DNA of 46,913 nucleotides, taken from positions 1 through 46,913 of the forward strand of contig CABUQV010000018.1 in assembly GCA_902493855.1 (NCBI GenBank). Direction: 5' to 3'. Shown piece after piece: positions 7,652 to 15,377 of this stretch. Made by a program: the position numbers and the translations under genes. This stretch comes from an uncultured Collinsella sp. Its GTDB lineage: Bacteria; Actinomycetota; Coriobacteriia; Coriobacteriales; Coriobacteriaceae. The notes beneath the pieces are model-generated. The model saw nothing but the letters and a program-made list of their open reading frames with translations. It was not told the DNA's origin and searched no databases. Numbering within the stretch: position 1 is the stretch's first letter; every line of letters starts with the position of its first letter.

Positions 7652-9505
7652 TTACATCTGCTCGGGCGCAGAAACGCCAACGAGGGTGAGCACCAGGGCG
7701 AGCGTCACGCGGACGGCGTCGCAAGCGGCCAGACGGGCGCGCGAAAGCTCGGGGTCGACGGGACGGCCCTCGCTCGGCAGAACCTGGCAGGCAGCGTAGA
7801 AGCTGTGGAAGTCGCCGGCGAGCTCCTCAGCAAAGTGCGTCAGACGGAACGGGGCGCGGTCGCGAGCGCAGCTGGCGATGAGGTCGGTGAGCTCGTTGAG
7901 CTTGCGCGAAAGGGCGAGCTCGGTCGGGTCGGTCAGCAGCGAGTAATCGACGTTCTCACCGATGGCCTTGGCGGCGACGGCCTTCATGCCCATCTCGTCA
8001 GCCTGCTCGGGCGTAACGTCAGCGGCACGACGCAGGATGGAGCACACGCGGGCGTGAGCGTACTGCACGTAATAGACCGGGTTGGAGTTGTCGCGCTTCT
8101 TGACGGCCTCGATATCGAAGTCGACCATCTGGTTGGAGCTCTTGGAGATGAGCGTGTAACGAGCGGCGTCGGAGCCGACCTCGTCGACGAGCTCCTGCAG
8201 GGTCACCATGGTGCCCTTGCGCTTGGACATACGGACGGGCTTGCCGTTGCGCAGCAGGTTGACGAGCTGGCCCAGCAGAACCTCAAACTTGCCGGGATAG
8301 CCAAGAGCGTCGCAGACGCAGCGGACGCGCTCGATGTAGCCGTGGTGGTCGGCACCCCAGATGTCGATGACGTGGTCGACGCGCTGGAACTTATCCCAGT
8401 GATAGGCAACGTCGGAGGCGAAGTAGGTGTACTCGCCGTCGGACTTGATCAGGACGCGGTCCTTGTCATCGCCCAGGTCGGTGGAGCGGAACCACAGGGC
8501 GCCGTCCTTGGTGTAGAGGTAGCCCATCTTGTCGAGCTTCTCAAAAGCGCGGTCGACGGCGGAGGTGCCGGCGGTCTCGCCCTCAGTGTCCTTCACATAC
8601 AGTGAGCGCTCGGAGAACCAACGATCGAAGTCGCAGTTAACGGCATGGCAAAGGTCGCGCATGTTGTCGACCATCTTTACATAGCCGCGCTCGCGGAAGC
8701 TCTCCATACGCTCCTGAGGATCGGCGTTGACCCACTTATCGCCGTCAGTGCGCCAGAACTCGGCGGCCTCGTCGATGATGTAGTCGCCGCCATAGGAGTC
8801 CTTGCCAAGGGTCTCGGCAAAGTTATCCTGGTACGGATGAGTCTCGGGATGCTCGTCATTCTCGTCGGCAACGAAGGCGTCGCGGTCGGCAATCAGCAGC
8901 TTGTGAGCCTCGTCGATATCCACGCCCTGCTTGGCGATGATGTCGGCAAGCTGCATATAGCGCGTGCTGATGGAGTTGCCGAAGGTGTTCATCTGAGAGC
9001 CGTGGTCGTTGATGTAGAACTCACGCTGGATGTCGTAACCGGCGTGGTCCATAACACGGCAGAGTGAGTCGCCCAGCGCGGCCCAGCGGCCGTGGCCGAT
9101 GTGCATGGGGCCGACGGGGTTAGCGGAAACGAACTCGACCTGGGTCTTCAGGCCACCACCGACGTTGGACTTAGCGAAGTCCATACCCTTCTCGCGAGCC
9201 TCGCCAAAGATGGCATTCTTGACGGCAACGGAGAGGTAGAAGTTGATGAAGCCGGGGCCTGCGATCTCGACCTTCTCGATCGCGGGGTCCTCGGGCATAT
9301 GGGCAACGATGGCCTCGGCGATCTTGCGCGGGGCGCAGTGGGCCAGCTTGGCGGACTTCAGGGCCATGGTAGAGGTCCACTCGCCATGAGAAGTGTCAGC
9401 CGGTCGCTCGATAGCGCAATCGTCAAGTTCAAATGCGGAAAGGTCGCCGGCCTCCTGGGCCGCAGCAAGCGCAGCGCGTACCAGCTCTTCAATCTTCTCG
9501 GGCAT
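7652..9505 (-). CDS. argS: Arginyl-tRNA synthetase
   Basis: This 617-residue class I synthetase charges tRNA-Arg with arginine. The N-terminal Add-1 tRNA-recognition domain is followed by the HIGH motif (135-138, in NPVGPMHIGHGR). The KMSKS equivalent is MSKRKG (426-431). A C-terminal anticodon-binding helical domain contains the YVQYAHARVCSI segment typical of ArgRS. Length is in the normal range (550-650). The start at 9505 is preferred over an upstream in-frame ATG because AAGGAGG lies 5 bases before it. It is monocistronic, with its own terminator. Confidence 0.97.
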   Translation of the reverse strand: MPEKIEELVRAALAAAQEAGDLSAFELDDCAIERPADTSHGEWTSTMALKSAKLAHCAPRKIAEAIVAHMPEDPAIEKVEIAGPGFINFYLSVAVKNAIFGEAREKGMDFAKSNVGGGLKTQVEFVSANPVGPMHIGHGRWAALGDSLCRVMDHAGYDIQREFYINDHGSQMNTFGNSISTRYMQLADIIAKQGVDIDEAHKLLIADRDAFVADENDEHPETHPYQDNFAETLGKDSYGGDYIIDEAAEFWRTDGDKWVNADPQERMESFRERGYVKMVDNMRDLCHAVNCDFDRWFSERSLYVKDTEGETAGTSAVDRAFEKLDKMGYLYTKDGALWFRSTDLGDDKDRVLIKSDGEYTYFASDVAYHWDKFQRVDHVIDIWGADHHGYIERVRCVCDALGYPGKFEVLLGQLVNLLRNGKPVRMSKRKGTMVTLQELVDEVGSDAARYTLISKSSNQMVDFDIEAVKKRDNSNPVYYVQYAHARVCSILRRAADVTPEQADEMGMKAVAAKAIGENVDYSLLTDPTELALSRKLNELTDLIASCARDRAPFRLTHFAEELAGDFHSFYAACQVLPSEGRPVDPELSRARLAACDAVRVTLALVLTLVGVSAPEQM

Positions 9506-9847
9506 AGATCCTCCTTGTGTTAAAGCCCCCGAGCTCTTGGTCACTCGTAGGGCAAAAGCCAGAGTTTGTAGCACTCTATCACAAGCGACGGGCACTGTCG
9601 CAGGGTAAAGCTAATAGATATTGCATATGCACAAAAATGACTACAGCTTGTATGGAGTCACTCAAAGATGCCAGTCTGCCTGCAGATTATGCAGGCGTTG
9701 AAAATGCATAAAGGTGTGAATGAGCTGCGTCTGTTATCGAATACTCTTACCTATCAGAGTTGTGTGCTTTTCCTGCATAAAGTAAGGGTTTGCGCACGTC
9801 AGCGTGTTATTCTAGACATACGTAAATTCGTATAAGTTGGAGGTAGC
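9506..9847. other. 342-base divergent gap between argS and carD
   Basis: No gene is seen. It must hold promoters for both argS (minus) and carD (plus), but none matches consensus well enough to call. TGCATA-type words recur (TTGCATATGC 9621-9630, AATGCATAAAG near 9702, CCTGCATAAAG near 9772), as does a small palindrome GCCTGCA/TGCAGGC near 9678-9696. These may be operator half-sites, possibly for ArgR, but this is only suggestive. Confidence 0.4.
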
Positions 9848-10333
9848 ATGTTCTCAATCGGTCAACACGTCATTCATCCGGGCCAGGGAGTCTGCACCGT
9901 CGTCGGTTTTAGGGACGACACACCGCAGCCCATGCTGCTGCTCGAGACCAAGCAGGGACATGCGCAGACGATCCTCATGTACCCCGTGGCGCAGGCCGAC
10001 CGTTTGCACGCCGCCATCTCGCAGCAAGATGCCGAGCACCTGCTGAGCCACTATGACGAGCTGGAGTGCGACACCTTTACCGAGCGCAACAGCTCGCTTG
10101 AGGAGACGCACTTTAAGCAGCAGCTCAAGCTGGGCGCGCCCGAGACGGTCCGCGTGGCAAAGACCATGATGTACCGCATTCGCCAGGCCGAGGAAGCTGA
10201 TAAAAAGCCCAGCTCCTACTACATGCGCGTACTCAAGGAAGCCAAGCGCCGCTCCATCGAGGAGTTCGCCGTGGCCTTGGGCGTCACCGAGGAGGCCGCC
10301 GAAGCCCGCCTAGCCCAAGCCGCCCTCAACTAA
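9848..10333 (+). CDS. carD: CarD/CdnL-family RNA polymerase-binding regulator
   Basis: The product has 161 residues. The N-terminal ~60 residues (FSIGQHVIHPGQGVCTVVGF, then LLLETKQG) form the Tudor-like domain that CarD and Mfd share for binding the RNA polymerase beta subunit. The remainder is a helical DNA-contacting domain including SYYMRVLKEAKRRSIEEFA. CarD proteins stabilise open promoter complexes, mostly at rRNA and housekeeping promoters. GGAGG lies 6 bases before the ATG. It stands alone, with a palindromic repeat acting as its probable terminator. Confidence 0.9.
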   Translation: MFSIGQHVIHPGQGVCTVVGFRDDTPQPMLLLETKQGHAQTILMYPVAQADRLHAAISQQDAEHLLSHYDELECDTFTERNSSLEETHFKQQLKLGAPETVRVAKTMMYRIRQAEEADKKPSSYYMRVLKEAKRRSIEEFAVALGVTEEAAEARLAQAALN

Positions 10334-10345
10334 CCCAACCGCGCC

Positions 10346-10386
10346 AAAACCACCACAAAGGGGACAGGCACCTTTGTGGTGGTTTT
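10346..10386 (+). repeat. Palindromic repeat family A, copy 1, probably also the carD terminator
   Basis: A 16-bp perfect stem, AAAACCACCACAAAGG (10346-10361) with CCTTTGTGGTGGTTTT (10371-10386), surrounds the loop GGACAGGCA. The T-rich tail (TTTTCTTG) lets it serve as a terminator. Seven copies occur in the window, all just beyond gene 3' ends. Confidence 0.92.
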
Positions 10387-10440
10387 CTTGTTCTAGTAGT
10401 ATTCATTCTTATCGATACCCACGAGCACAAGGAGTCTCCT

Positions 10441-11040
10441 ATGGCAGAGCCGCTTACCGCCGGAATCACCCGCGACCGCGCGTTCGAACTGCTCAACGAG
10501 CACAACAAGGACCCGTTCCATATCACCCATGGCGAGACGGTCGAGGGCACTATGCGCTACTTTGCGCGCGAGTTCGACCCCGAGAACGAGGAGTTTTGGG
10601 GCATCGTCGGTCTGCTGCACGACCTGGATTGGGAGGAGCATGAGGACGACCCCATGAACCACACCATCTATGCTGCCGAGATTCTTAAGGGCGAAGGTGC
10701 GTCTCCAGAGCTCATTCGCGCCATCCAGACGCACACGTCCGACTTCAACACCTCGCTGCCCAAGCCCGAGCTGCAGATGGAAAAGATCCTGTTTGCCTGC
10801 GATGAGCTCACCGGCCTGATCGGCGCTGCAGTCATCATGCGCCCGAGCAAGAGCGTTATGGACTTTACGACCAAGTCGCTCAAGAAGAAGTTCAAGGACA
10901 AGCGCTTTGCCGCCGGCTGCTCGCGCGACGTGATTTCGCAGGGCGCCGAGATGCTCGGCTGGGAGCTCCCCGAGCTCTTTGACCGCACCATCGCGGCCAT
11001 GCAGTCCTTCGCGCCCGATCGCGATACCTTCCAGGCCTAA
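10441..11040 (+). CDS. HD-domain hydrolase
   Basis: This 199-residue protein has the HD metal-binding signature: an early His (HITHGETVE), HDLDWEEH (HD at residues 60-61) and a later conserved Asp in LFACDELTG. HD proteins are metal-dependent phosphohydrolases acting on nucleotides or phosphate esters. Close relatives are annotated only as HD-domain or hydrolase proteins, so the substrate is unknown. AAGGAG lies about 6 bases before the ATG. It lies in the carD direction but is separated from it by a hairpin, so it is probably its own unit. Confidence 0.82.
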   Translation: MAEPLTAGITRDRAFELLNEHNKDPFHITHGETVEGTMRYFAREFDPENEEFWGIVGLLHDLDWEEHEDDPMNHTIYAAEILKGEGASPELIRAIQTHTSDFNTSLPKPELQMEKILFACDELTGLIGAAVIMRPSKSVMDFTTKSLKKKFKDKRFAAGCSRDVISQGAEMLGWELPELFDRTIAAMQSFAPDRDTFQA

Positions 11041-11059
11041 CCTGCCGCTTCACCTAAAT

Positions 11060-11099
11060 AACCACCACAAAGGGGACAGGCACCTTTGTGGTGGTTTTT
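11060..11099 (+). repeat. Palindromic repeat family A, copy 2
   Basis: AACCACCACAAAGG pairs with CCTTTGTGGTGGTT around the same loop as copy 1, followed by T5. It lies between the convergent HD-hydrolase and proA genes and could terminate both. Confidence 0.9.
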
Positions 11100-11112
11100 C
11101 TTTGCGCGGGCG

Positions 11113-12399
11113 TTAGGGGCGGACCTGACCGGTGCCTCGGAGCCTGTATTTGTAGGTGGTGAGGGCCTCGGCGGCGAAGGGGCCGCGGGCGTGGAGCTTT
11201 TGGGTCGAGATGCCGATCTCGGCGCCCAGGCCAAACTCGCCGCCGTCGGTGAAGCGCGTGCTGGCGTTGGCGTACACGGCCGAGGCATCGACCGCATCCA
11301 GGAAGCGCTCGCAAGCATCCGTGTCCTCGGCAACGATGGCCTCGGAGTGCATCGTGCCGTAGCGGTTGATGTGTGCGATGGCCTCGTCCTCGTTTGCCAC
11401 GACCTTCACGCTCATCTCGAGCGCCAGGTACTCGCGACCCCAGTCCTCCTCAGTCGCGGGGACGTAGTCATCGCCCTCTACAAAGCCGGCGTCGGCGCAC
11501 GCGGCGCACGTGACCTCGTCGCCGTGAATGAGCACGCCGTGGTCGTGCAGCACGGCAACGACCGCAGGCAAAAACGCATCGGCCACAGCACGGTCGACCA
11601 GCAGCGACTCGGCGGCATTGCACACGCCTACGCGCTGGGTCTTGGCATTAACGATAATGTTGAGCGCCTTATCAAAGTCGGCGGATTCATGCACGTAGAT
11701 GTGGCAGTTGCCCGTGCCCGTCTCGATAACCGGAACGAGCGACCCGCGCACGCAGCGCTGGATCAGGCCTGCACCGCCGCGCGGAATGAGTACGTCGACA
11801 ATGCCGCGGAGCTTCATGAGCTCGCCAGTGGCCTCGCGGTCGGTGGACTCGATCATCGACACGGCCTCGCGCGGGAAGCCCTTGGCCTCGAGCGCATCGG
11901 CCAGCAGCTCAGAAATCATGGCACACGAGTGATAGGCCAGCGAGCCGCCGCGCAGAATGCAGGCGTTGCCGGTGCGGATGCAGATGCCCGCGGCGTCGGC
12001 CGTCACGTTGGGGCGCGCCTCGTAGACCATAGCGACCAGGCCCAGCGGCACGCTCACACGGGTCAGGTCCACGCCGCTTGCAAGCACGCGGTGGTCGAGC
12101 ACGCGGCCGACGGGATCGGGCAGCTCGGCGAGCTTTTCCAGGCCGGCGGCCATGCCCTCGACGCGCTCGGGCGTCAGCAGCAGGCGATCGAGCAGTCCGG
12201 CCGAGGTGCCCGCATCGCGCGCGGCGGACATATCGAGCTCGTTAGCGGCAACGATGGAGTCGACACCGTTGCGCAGTGCTGCGGCCATGGCGCGCACGGC
12301 CTCTTGGCGCTGCTCATCGCTCGCCGTGGCAAGCGAGGCCGACGCTGCCTTGGCGGCAACGGCAAGATCGTGAACATACGTGGCTATATCGACCGACAT
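11113..12399 (-). CDS. proA: Gamma-glutamyl phosphate reductase (proline synthesis)
   Basis: This 428-residue member of the aldehyde dehydrogenase superfamily reduces gamma-glutamyl phosphate to glutamate semialdehyde with NADPH, the second step of proline synthesis. The catalytic cysteine is visible in QRVGVCNAAESLLVD (Cys260). The cofactor region includes VYEARPNVTADAAG and the loop ETGTGNCHIYV. Full length for the family. AGGAGAAAGG precedes the ATG. Its usual partner proB lies 1.7 kb away on the same strand, but a gene of opposite orientation sits between them, so proA needs its own promoter here. Confidence 0.97.
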   Translation of the reverse strand: MSVDIATYVHDLAVAAKAASASLATASDEQRQEAVRAMAAALRNGVDSIVAANELDMSAARDAGTSAGLLDRLLLTPERVEGMAAGLEKLAELPDPVGRVLDHRVLASGVDLTRVSVPLGLVAMVYEARPNVTADAAGICIRTGNACILRGGSLAYHSCAMISELLADALEAKGFPREAVSMIESTDREATGELMKLRGIVDVLIPRGGAGLIQRCVRGSLVPVIETGTGNCHIYVHESADFDKALNIIVNAKTQRVGVCNAAESLLVDRAVADAFLPAVVAVLHDHGVLIHGDEVTCAACADAGFVEGDDYVPATEEDWGREYLALEMSVKVVANEDEAIAHINRYGTMHSEAIVAEDTDACERFLDAVDASAVYANASTRFTDGGEFGLGAEIGISTQKLHARGPFAAEALTTYKYRLRGTGQVRP

Positions 12400-12511
12400 G
12401 GGCGGCCCTTTCTCCTAGAAGTTTGCAACCATGGTAGCCGATTTGCGCATGGCCTCGCCCGCGGCGGTAGAATTGGTCAACCCGAAACACCGCAACGAAC
12501 GGAAGACTCAC

Positions 12512-13930
12512 ATGGCCCTCATCACTTCGTACCACGTCCCCGGCCTTTACGTCGAGGACCACAGCATCGACGTCCCCCTTGACTGGCGCGGCCTGGAGCC
12601 GATGCTCCTGGCCGTCGGCAGCACCATGCGCCGCGGCGCTATGCCGGCACCCATCGCCGGCGCGCCCGAGAGCATCAAGCTCTTCTACCGCGTGGTTTGC
12701 GCACCCGACCGCATCAACGACGATCTGCCGCTGCTCCTGTTTTTGCAGGGCGGCCCCGGCGGCGAGAGCCCGCGTCCGCTGTCGCCCACAAGCGACGGCT
12801 GGATCGAGGAGGCCGTCAAGCACTTCCGCGTGGTCCTTCCCGACCAGCGCGGCACCGGACGCAGTAGCTGCGTGGACGGACGCACGATCAAGGCACTGGG
12901 TGATCGCGCAACGGCCGCTGGCGCCGATACAGCACGCTCGCAGGCGGACTTCCTCAAGCGCCACCTCGCCAGCTCCATCGTGCGCGATTTTGAATACCTG
13001 CGACTGGTGGGCTTTGGCGGCAAGCCGTGGGTCACGCTCGGCCAAAGCTACGGCGGTTTTTTGACGCTGAGCTACCTGTCGCTCTTCCCCGAGGGCGTGG
13101 CGGCGAGCTTTACCTGCGGCGGAATCCCCCACGTGCCGGCGAGCGCACGCGAGGTCTACGCGCACACCTTCCCGCGCATGGCCGCCAAGACGCAGCAGTA
13201 TTATGACCGCTACCCCGCTGACGTCGAGCGCGTGGCAGCCCTGGCCGATGCGCTCGAGGCTCAGAAGCCCGTGCTACCCGACGGCTCGCCGATGACAGTC
13301 GAGCGCCTACAGCTCATGGGCAGCGACTTTGGCATGAAGCCGAGCTTTGAACGCATGCATTGGATTATCGATCATGCTTTTGTTGATGGCGACGGCACGC
13401 TGACCTGCGACGCCTCGGTATCTGACAGCTTTTTGATGCGCGCCTTCGAGCGCACCAACACGCGCACGAATCCGCTGTACTGGACGCTGCAGGAGTTCAT
13501 ATACGCCGACGGTGACACTATGCCCATTGGCTGGGCCGCGGCTGAAGAGAAGGCTCACCGCGCCGAGTTCGACACCCTCGCGCGCCCGCTCATGTTTACC
13601 GGCGAGGCCATGTTCCCGTGGATGTTCGAGCAGATGCCCGAGCTTAAGCCGTTTAAGCCTGCCATGGACCTGCTGATGGAAGACACCAGCTGGGACAAGA
13701 TCTACGACCCGCAGCGCCTGGCCTGCAACGAGGTGCCGCTCCAGGCCGCGGTGTATTTCGACGACATGTACGTCGATTCGGGCCTGCAGCTCGATACGCT
13801 CAGCCGCGTGGGCAACTCGCACGCCTGGGTGACCAACGAGTTCGAGCACGATGGCCTGCACGGCAGCGTGGTGTTCAAGCACCTCTTCAACGAAGCCCTC
13901 AACCGAGGAGACCTGCGCCAGATCTTCTAG
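12512..13930 (+). CDS. Alpha/beta hydrolase, proline-iminopeptidase-like (peptidase S33)
   Basis: The product has 472 residues. It shows the S33 oxyanion segment LFLQGGPGGESPRP, the DQRGTGRSS strand-turn and the nucleophile elbow GQSYGGF. A large helical lid follows, and the catalytic His is probably in the EFEHDGLHGS region near the C-terminus. Family members remove N-terminal proline from peptides. The start at 12512 follows a weak GGAAG site; an earlier in-frame start lacks one. It sits inverted between proB and proA, which fits a proline-supply role, although other S33 substrates are possible. Confidence 0.85.
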   Translation: MALITSYHVPGLYVEDHSIDVPLDWRGLEPMLLAVGSTMRRGAMPAPIAGAPESIKLFYRVVCAPDRINDDLPLLLFLQGGPGGESPRPLSPTSDGWIEEAVKHFRVVLPDQRGTGRSSCVDGRTIKALGDRATAAGADTARSQADFLKRHLASSIVRDFEYLRLVGFGGKPWVTLGQSYGGFLTLSYLSLFPEGVAASFTCGGIPHVPASAREVYAHTFPRMAAKTQQYYDRYPADVERVAALADALEAQKPVLPDGSPMTVERLQLMGSDFGMKPSFERMHWIIDHAFVDGDGTLTCDASVSDSFLMRAFERTNTRTNPLYWTLQEFIYADGDTMPIGWAAAEEKAHRAEFDTLARPLMFTGEAMFPWMFEQMPELKPFKPAMDLLMEDTSWDKIYDPQRLACNEVPLQAAVYFDDMYVDSGLQLDTLSRVGNSHAWVTNEFEHDGLHGSVVFKHLFNEALNRGDLRQIF

Positions 13931-13981
13931 CAAAGGAGTGTCCCCACCTGCCGGCACAAAAAGAACGTCCCCAAGTGCCGA
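13931..13981 (+). repeat. Repeat family D, copy 1 (GTGTCCCC / TGCCGGCAC type)
   Basis: AAGGAGTGTCCCC is followed by TGCCGGCAC, a C-rich segment and AAGTGCCG. The same order occurs at 26792-26842. CGGCAC and GTGCCG can form a hairpin. It starts at the stop codon of the S33 peptidase gene. Confidence 0.7.
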
Positions 13982-14026
13982 ACAAGTGCCGGCAACGACA
14001 ATGCCGCAGGTAGAGAGCGGAAAGCG

Positions 14027-14127
14027 AAAACGCCCCTAAGCGAGCAAGGTGACGTGAAAGAGGAGGGCATTGACCTTTTGGTCATGCCCGACGATTGAAC
14101 GTCAGATTGCCGCTTAGGGGCGTTTGC
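14027..14127. terminator. Large branched inverted repeat between the peptidase gene and proB
   Basis: An outer 15-bp perfect stem, AAACGCCCCTAAGCG with CGCTTAGGGGCGTTT, encloses a second stem (GCAA/TTGC and GACGT/ACGTC) and an inner hairpin (GGGCAT..TGACC with GGTCA..TGCCC). T-runs lie at both ends. It is placed between convergent genes and probably stops transcription in both directions, though it is far larger than an ordinary terminator. Confidence 0.7.
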
Positions 14128-14139
14128 AGCGTCAATTGG

Positions 14140-15267
14140 TTATGCAAATACGATCAAGTTATCCCTGTGTATCGCGGGCTTCTCGGCCAGGTTTGCAAGC
14201 AGGCGGTTGCTGGCGATCTGGTCCTGACGGCGGCCGGCAGCAAGTTCCAACACGTCCGAATCGGCCTCGGCGATACCGCGCGCAACAACCATGCCACTCG
14301 GGTCGCACACGTCGAGCACATCGCCCTCGGCAAACTCGCCATCGACCTCGCGAATACCCACCGCAAGCAGGGACGACCCGTGGCCGACCAGCGCTTTCGC
14401 GGCACCGTCATCGACCGTCACCGATCCGTGAGCATTGTCGCCCAGCGCGATCCACAGCTTGCGGGGCGCAATATCCAGGCGCTCCGCCGGCGGGTCGAAC
14501 AGCGTGCCCACGCTCTCGCCGCGGGCCAGACGCACGAGCGCATCGGGCTCCTCGCCCGAGCAAATCACGCTCTGAATGCCGGCCGTCATCAAAATGCGGC
14601 TCGCGCGAATCTTGGTGATCATGCCGCCCGTACCCACCGAGGTCGAAGAATCGCCCGCCGAGGCAATGATCTTGGCATCGATCTTATGCACGACCGGGAC
14701 AAACTCGGCCGTCGGGTCCTCGTGCGGATTGGCGGTGTAGAGGCCGTCGATGTCGGACAGCGTCACGCACAGGTCGGCGGAAACCAGGCAGCTCACGAGC
14801 GCCGCCAGCGTGTCGTTGTCGCCGAACTTGATCTCGTCGACGGTAACGGTGTCGTTCTCGTTGACGACCGGCACCACGCCCAGCTCCACCAGACGCAGCA
14901 GGGCGTCGCGCGCGTGTAGATAGGACGTGCGACGCGCCGTGTCGTGACGCGTGAGCAGCACGAGCGAGGTGAGCAGATCCCGTGCATGAAACTCCTCGTC
15001 GTAGGCAGACGAGATGATGCACTGACCGGCCGAGGCGCAGGCCTGCAGGCTCGGCAGGTCACCGACCGGCTTGCGATCGAAGCCCAGCACGGGATAGCCA
15101 CAGGCAATAGCGCCGGAGCTCACCACGACCAGACGCCAGCCGAGCTTGCGCAGGGCCGCGGCCTGATCGGCCAGGCCACCGATAAACGCACGGTTGACCT
15201 TACCGTCGGCACCCACCACCGTGGACGAGCCGATCTTTACCACCATCGTTTTATAAGAAGTCGTCAT
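14140..15267 (-). CDS. proB: Glutamate 5-kinase with PUA domain (proline synthesis)
   Basis: This 375-residue protein makes gamma-glutamyl phosphate from glutamate and ATP, the first and feedback-controlled step of proline synthesis. The amino-acid kinase domain (1-260) shows VVKIGSSTVV, the VVSSGAI glycine-rich loop, NENDTV (136-141) and FGDNDTLAA. A C-terminal PUA domain follows (about 278-365). No clear ribosome site precedes the ATG at 15267; an in-frame ATG at codon 8 is an alternative. It runs towards proA, but the intervening gene is inverted and a large hairpin follows, so the two are not co-transcribed as in a standard proBA operon. Confidence 0.96.
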   Translation of the reverse strand: MTTSYKTMVVKIGSSTVVGADGKVNRAFIGGLADQAAALRKLGWRLVVVSSGAIACGYPVLGFDRKPVGDLPSLQACASAGQCIISSAYDEEFHARDLLTSLVLLTRHDTARRTSYLHARDALLRLVELGVVPVVNENDTVTVDEIKFGDNDTLAALVSCLVSADLCVTLSDIDGLYTANPHEDPTAEFVPVVHKIDAKIIASAGDSSTSVGTGGMITKIRASRILMTAGIQSVICSGEEPDALVRLARGESVGTLFDPPAERLDIAPRKLWIALGDNAHGSVTVDDGAAKALVGHGSSLLAVGIREVDGEFAEGDVLDVCDPSGMVVARGIAEADSDVLELAAGRRQDQIASNRLLANLAEKPAIHRDNLIVFA

Positions 15268-15330
15268 ACGTCAAACCAATCGAGTGTTGAGCAGGCGGGC
15301 GAGCTGGAGCAGCCGGGGCACCCGGTGCGG

Positions 15331-15377
15331 GACGGACGAAAATGATCCGTTTTCCTCCGTCCCCTTCGGATCATTTT
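15331..15377. repeat. Repeat family B, copy 2, overlapping a gene stop
   Basis: AAAATGATCCG (15339-15349) pairs with CGGATCATTTT (15367-15377). An alternative stem GACGGA (15331-15336) with TCCGTC (15356-15361) is mutually exclusive with it. The element runs into the TGA of the nicotinate phosphoribosyltransferase gene and may terminate it. Confidence 0.8.
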
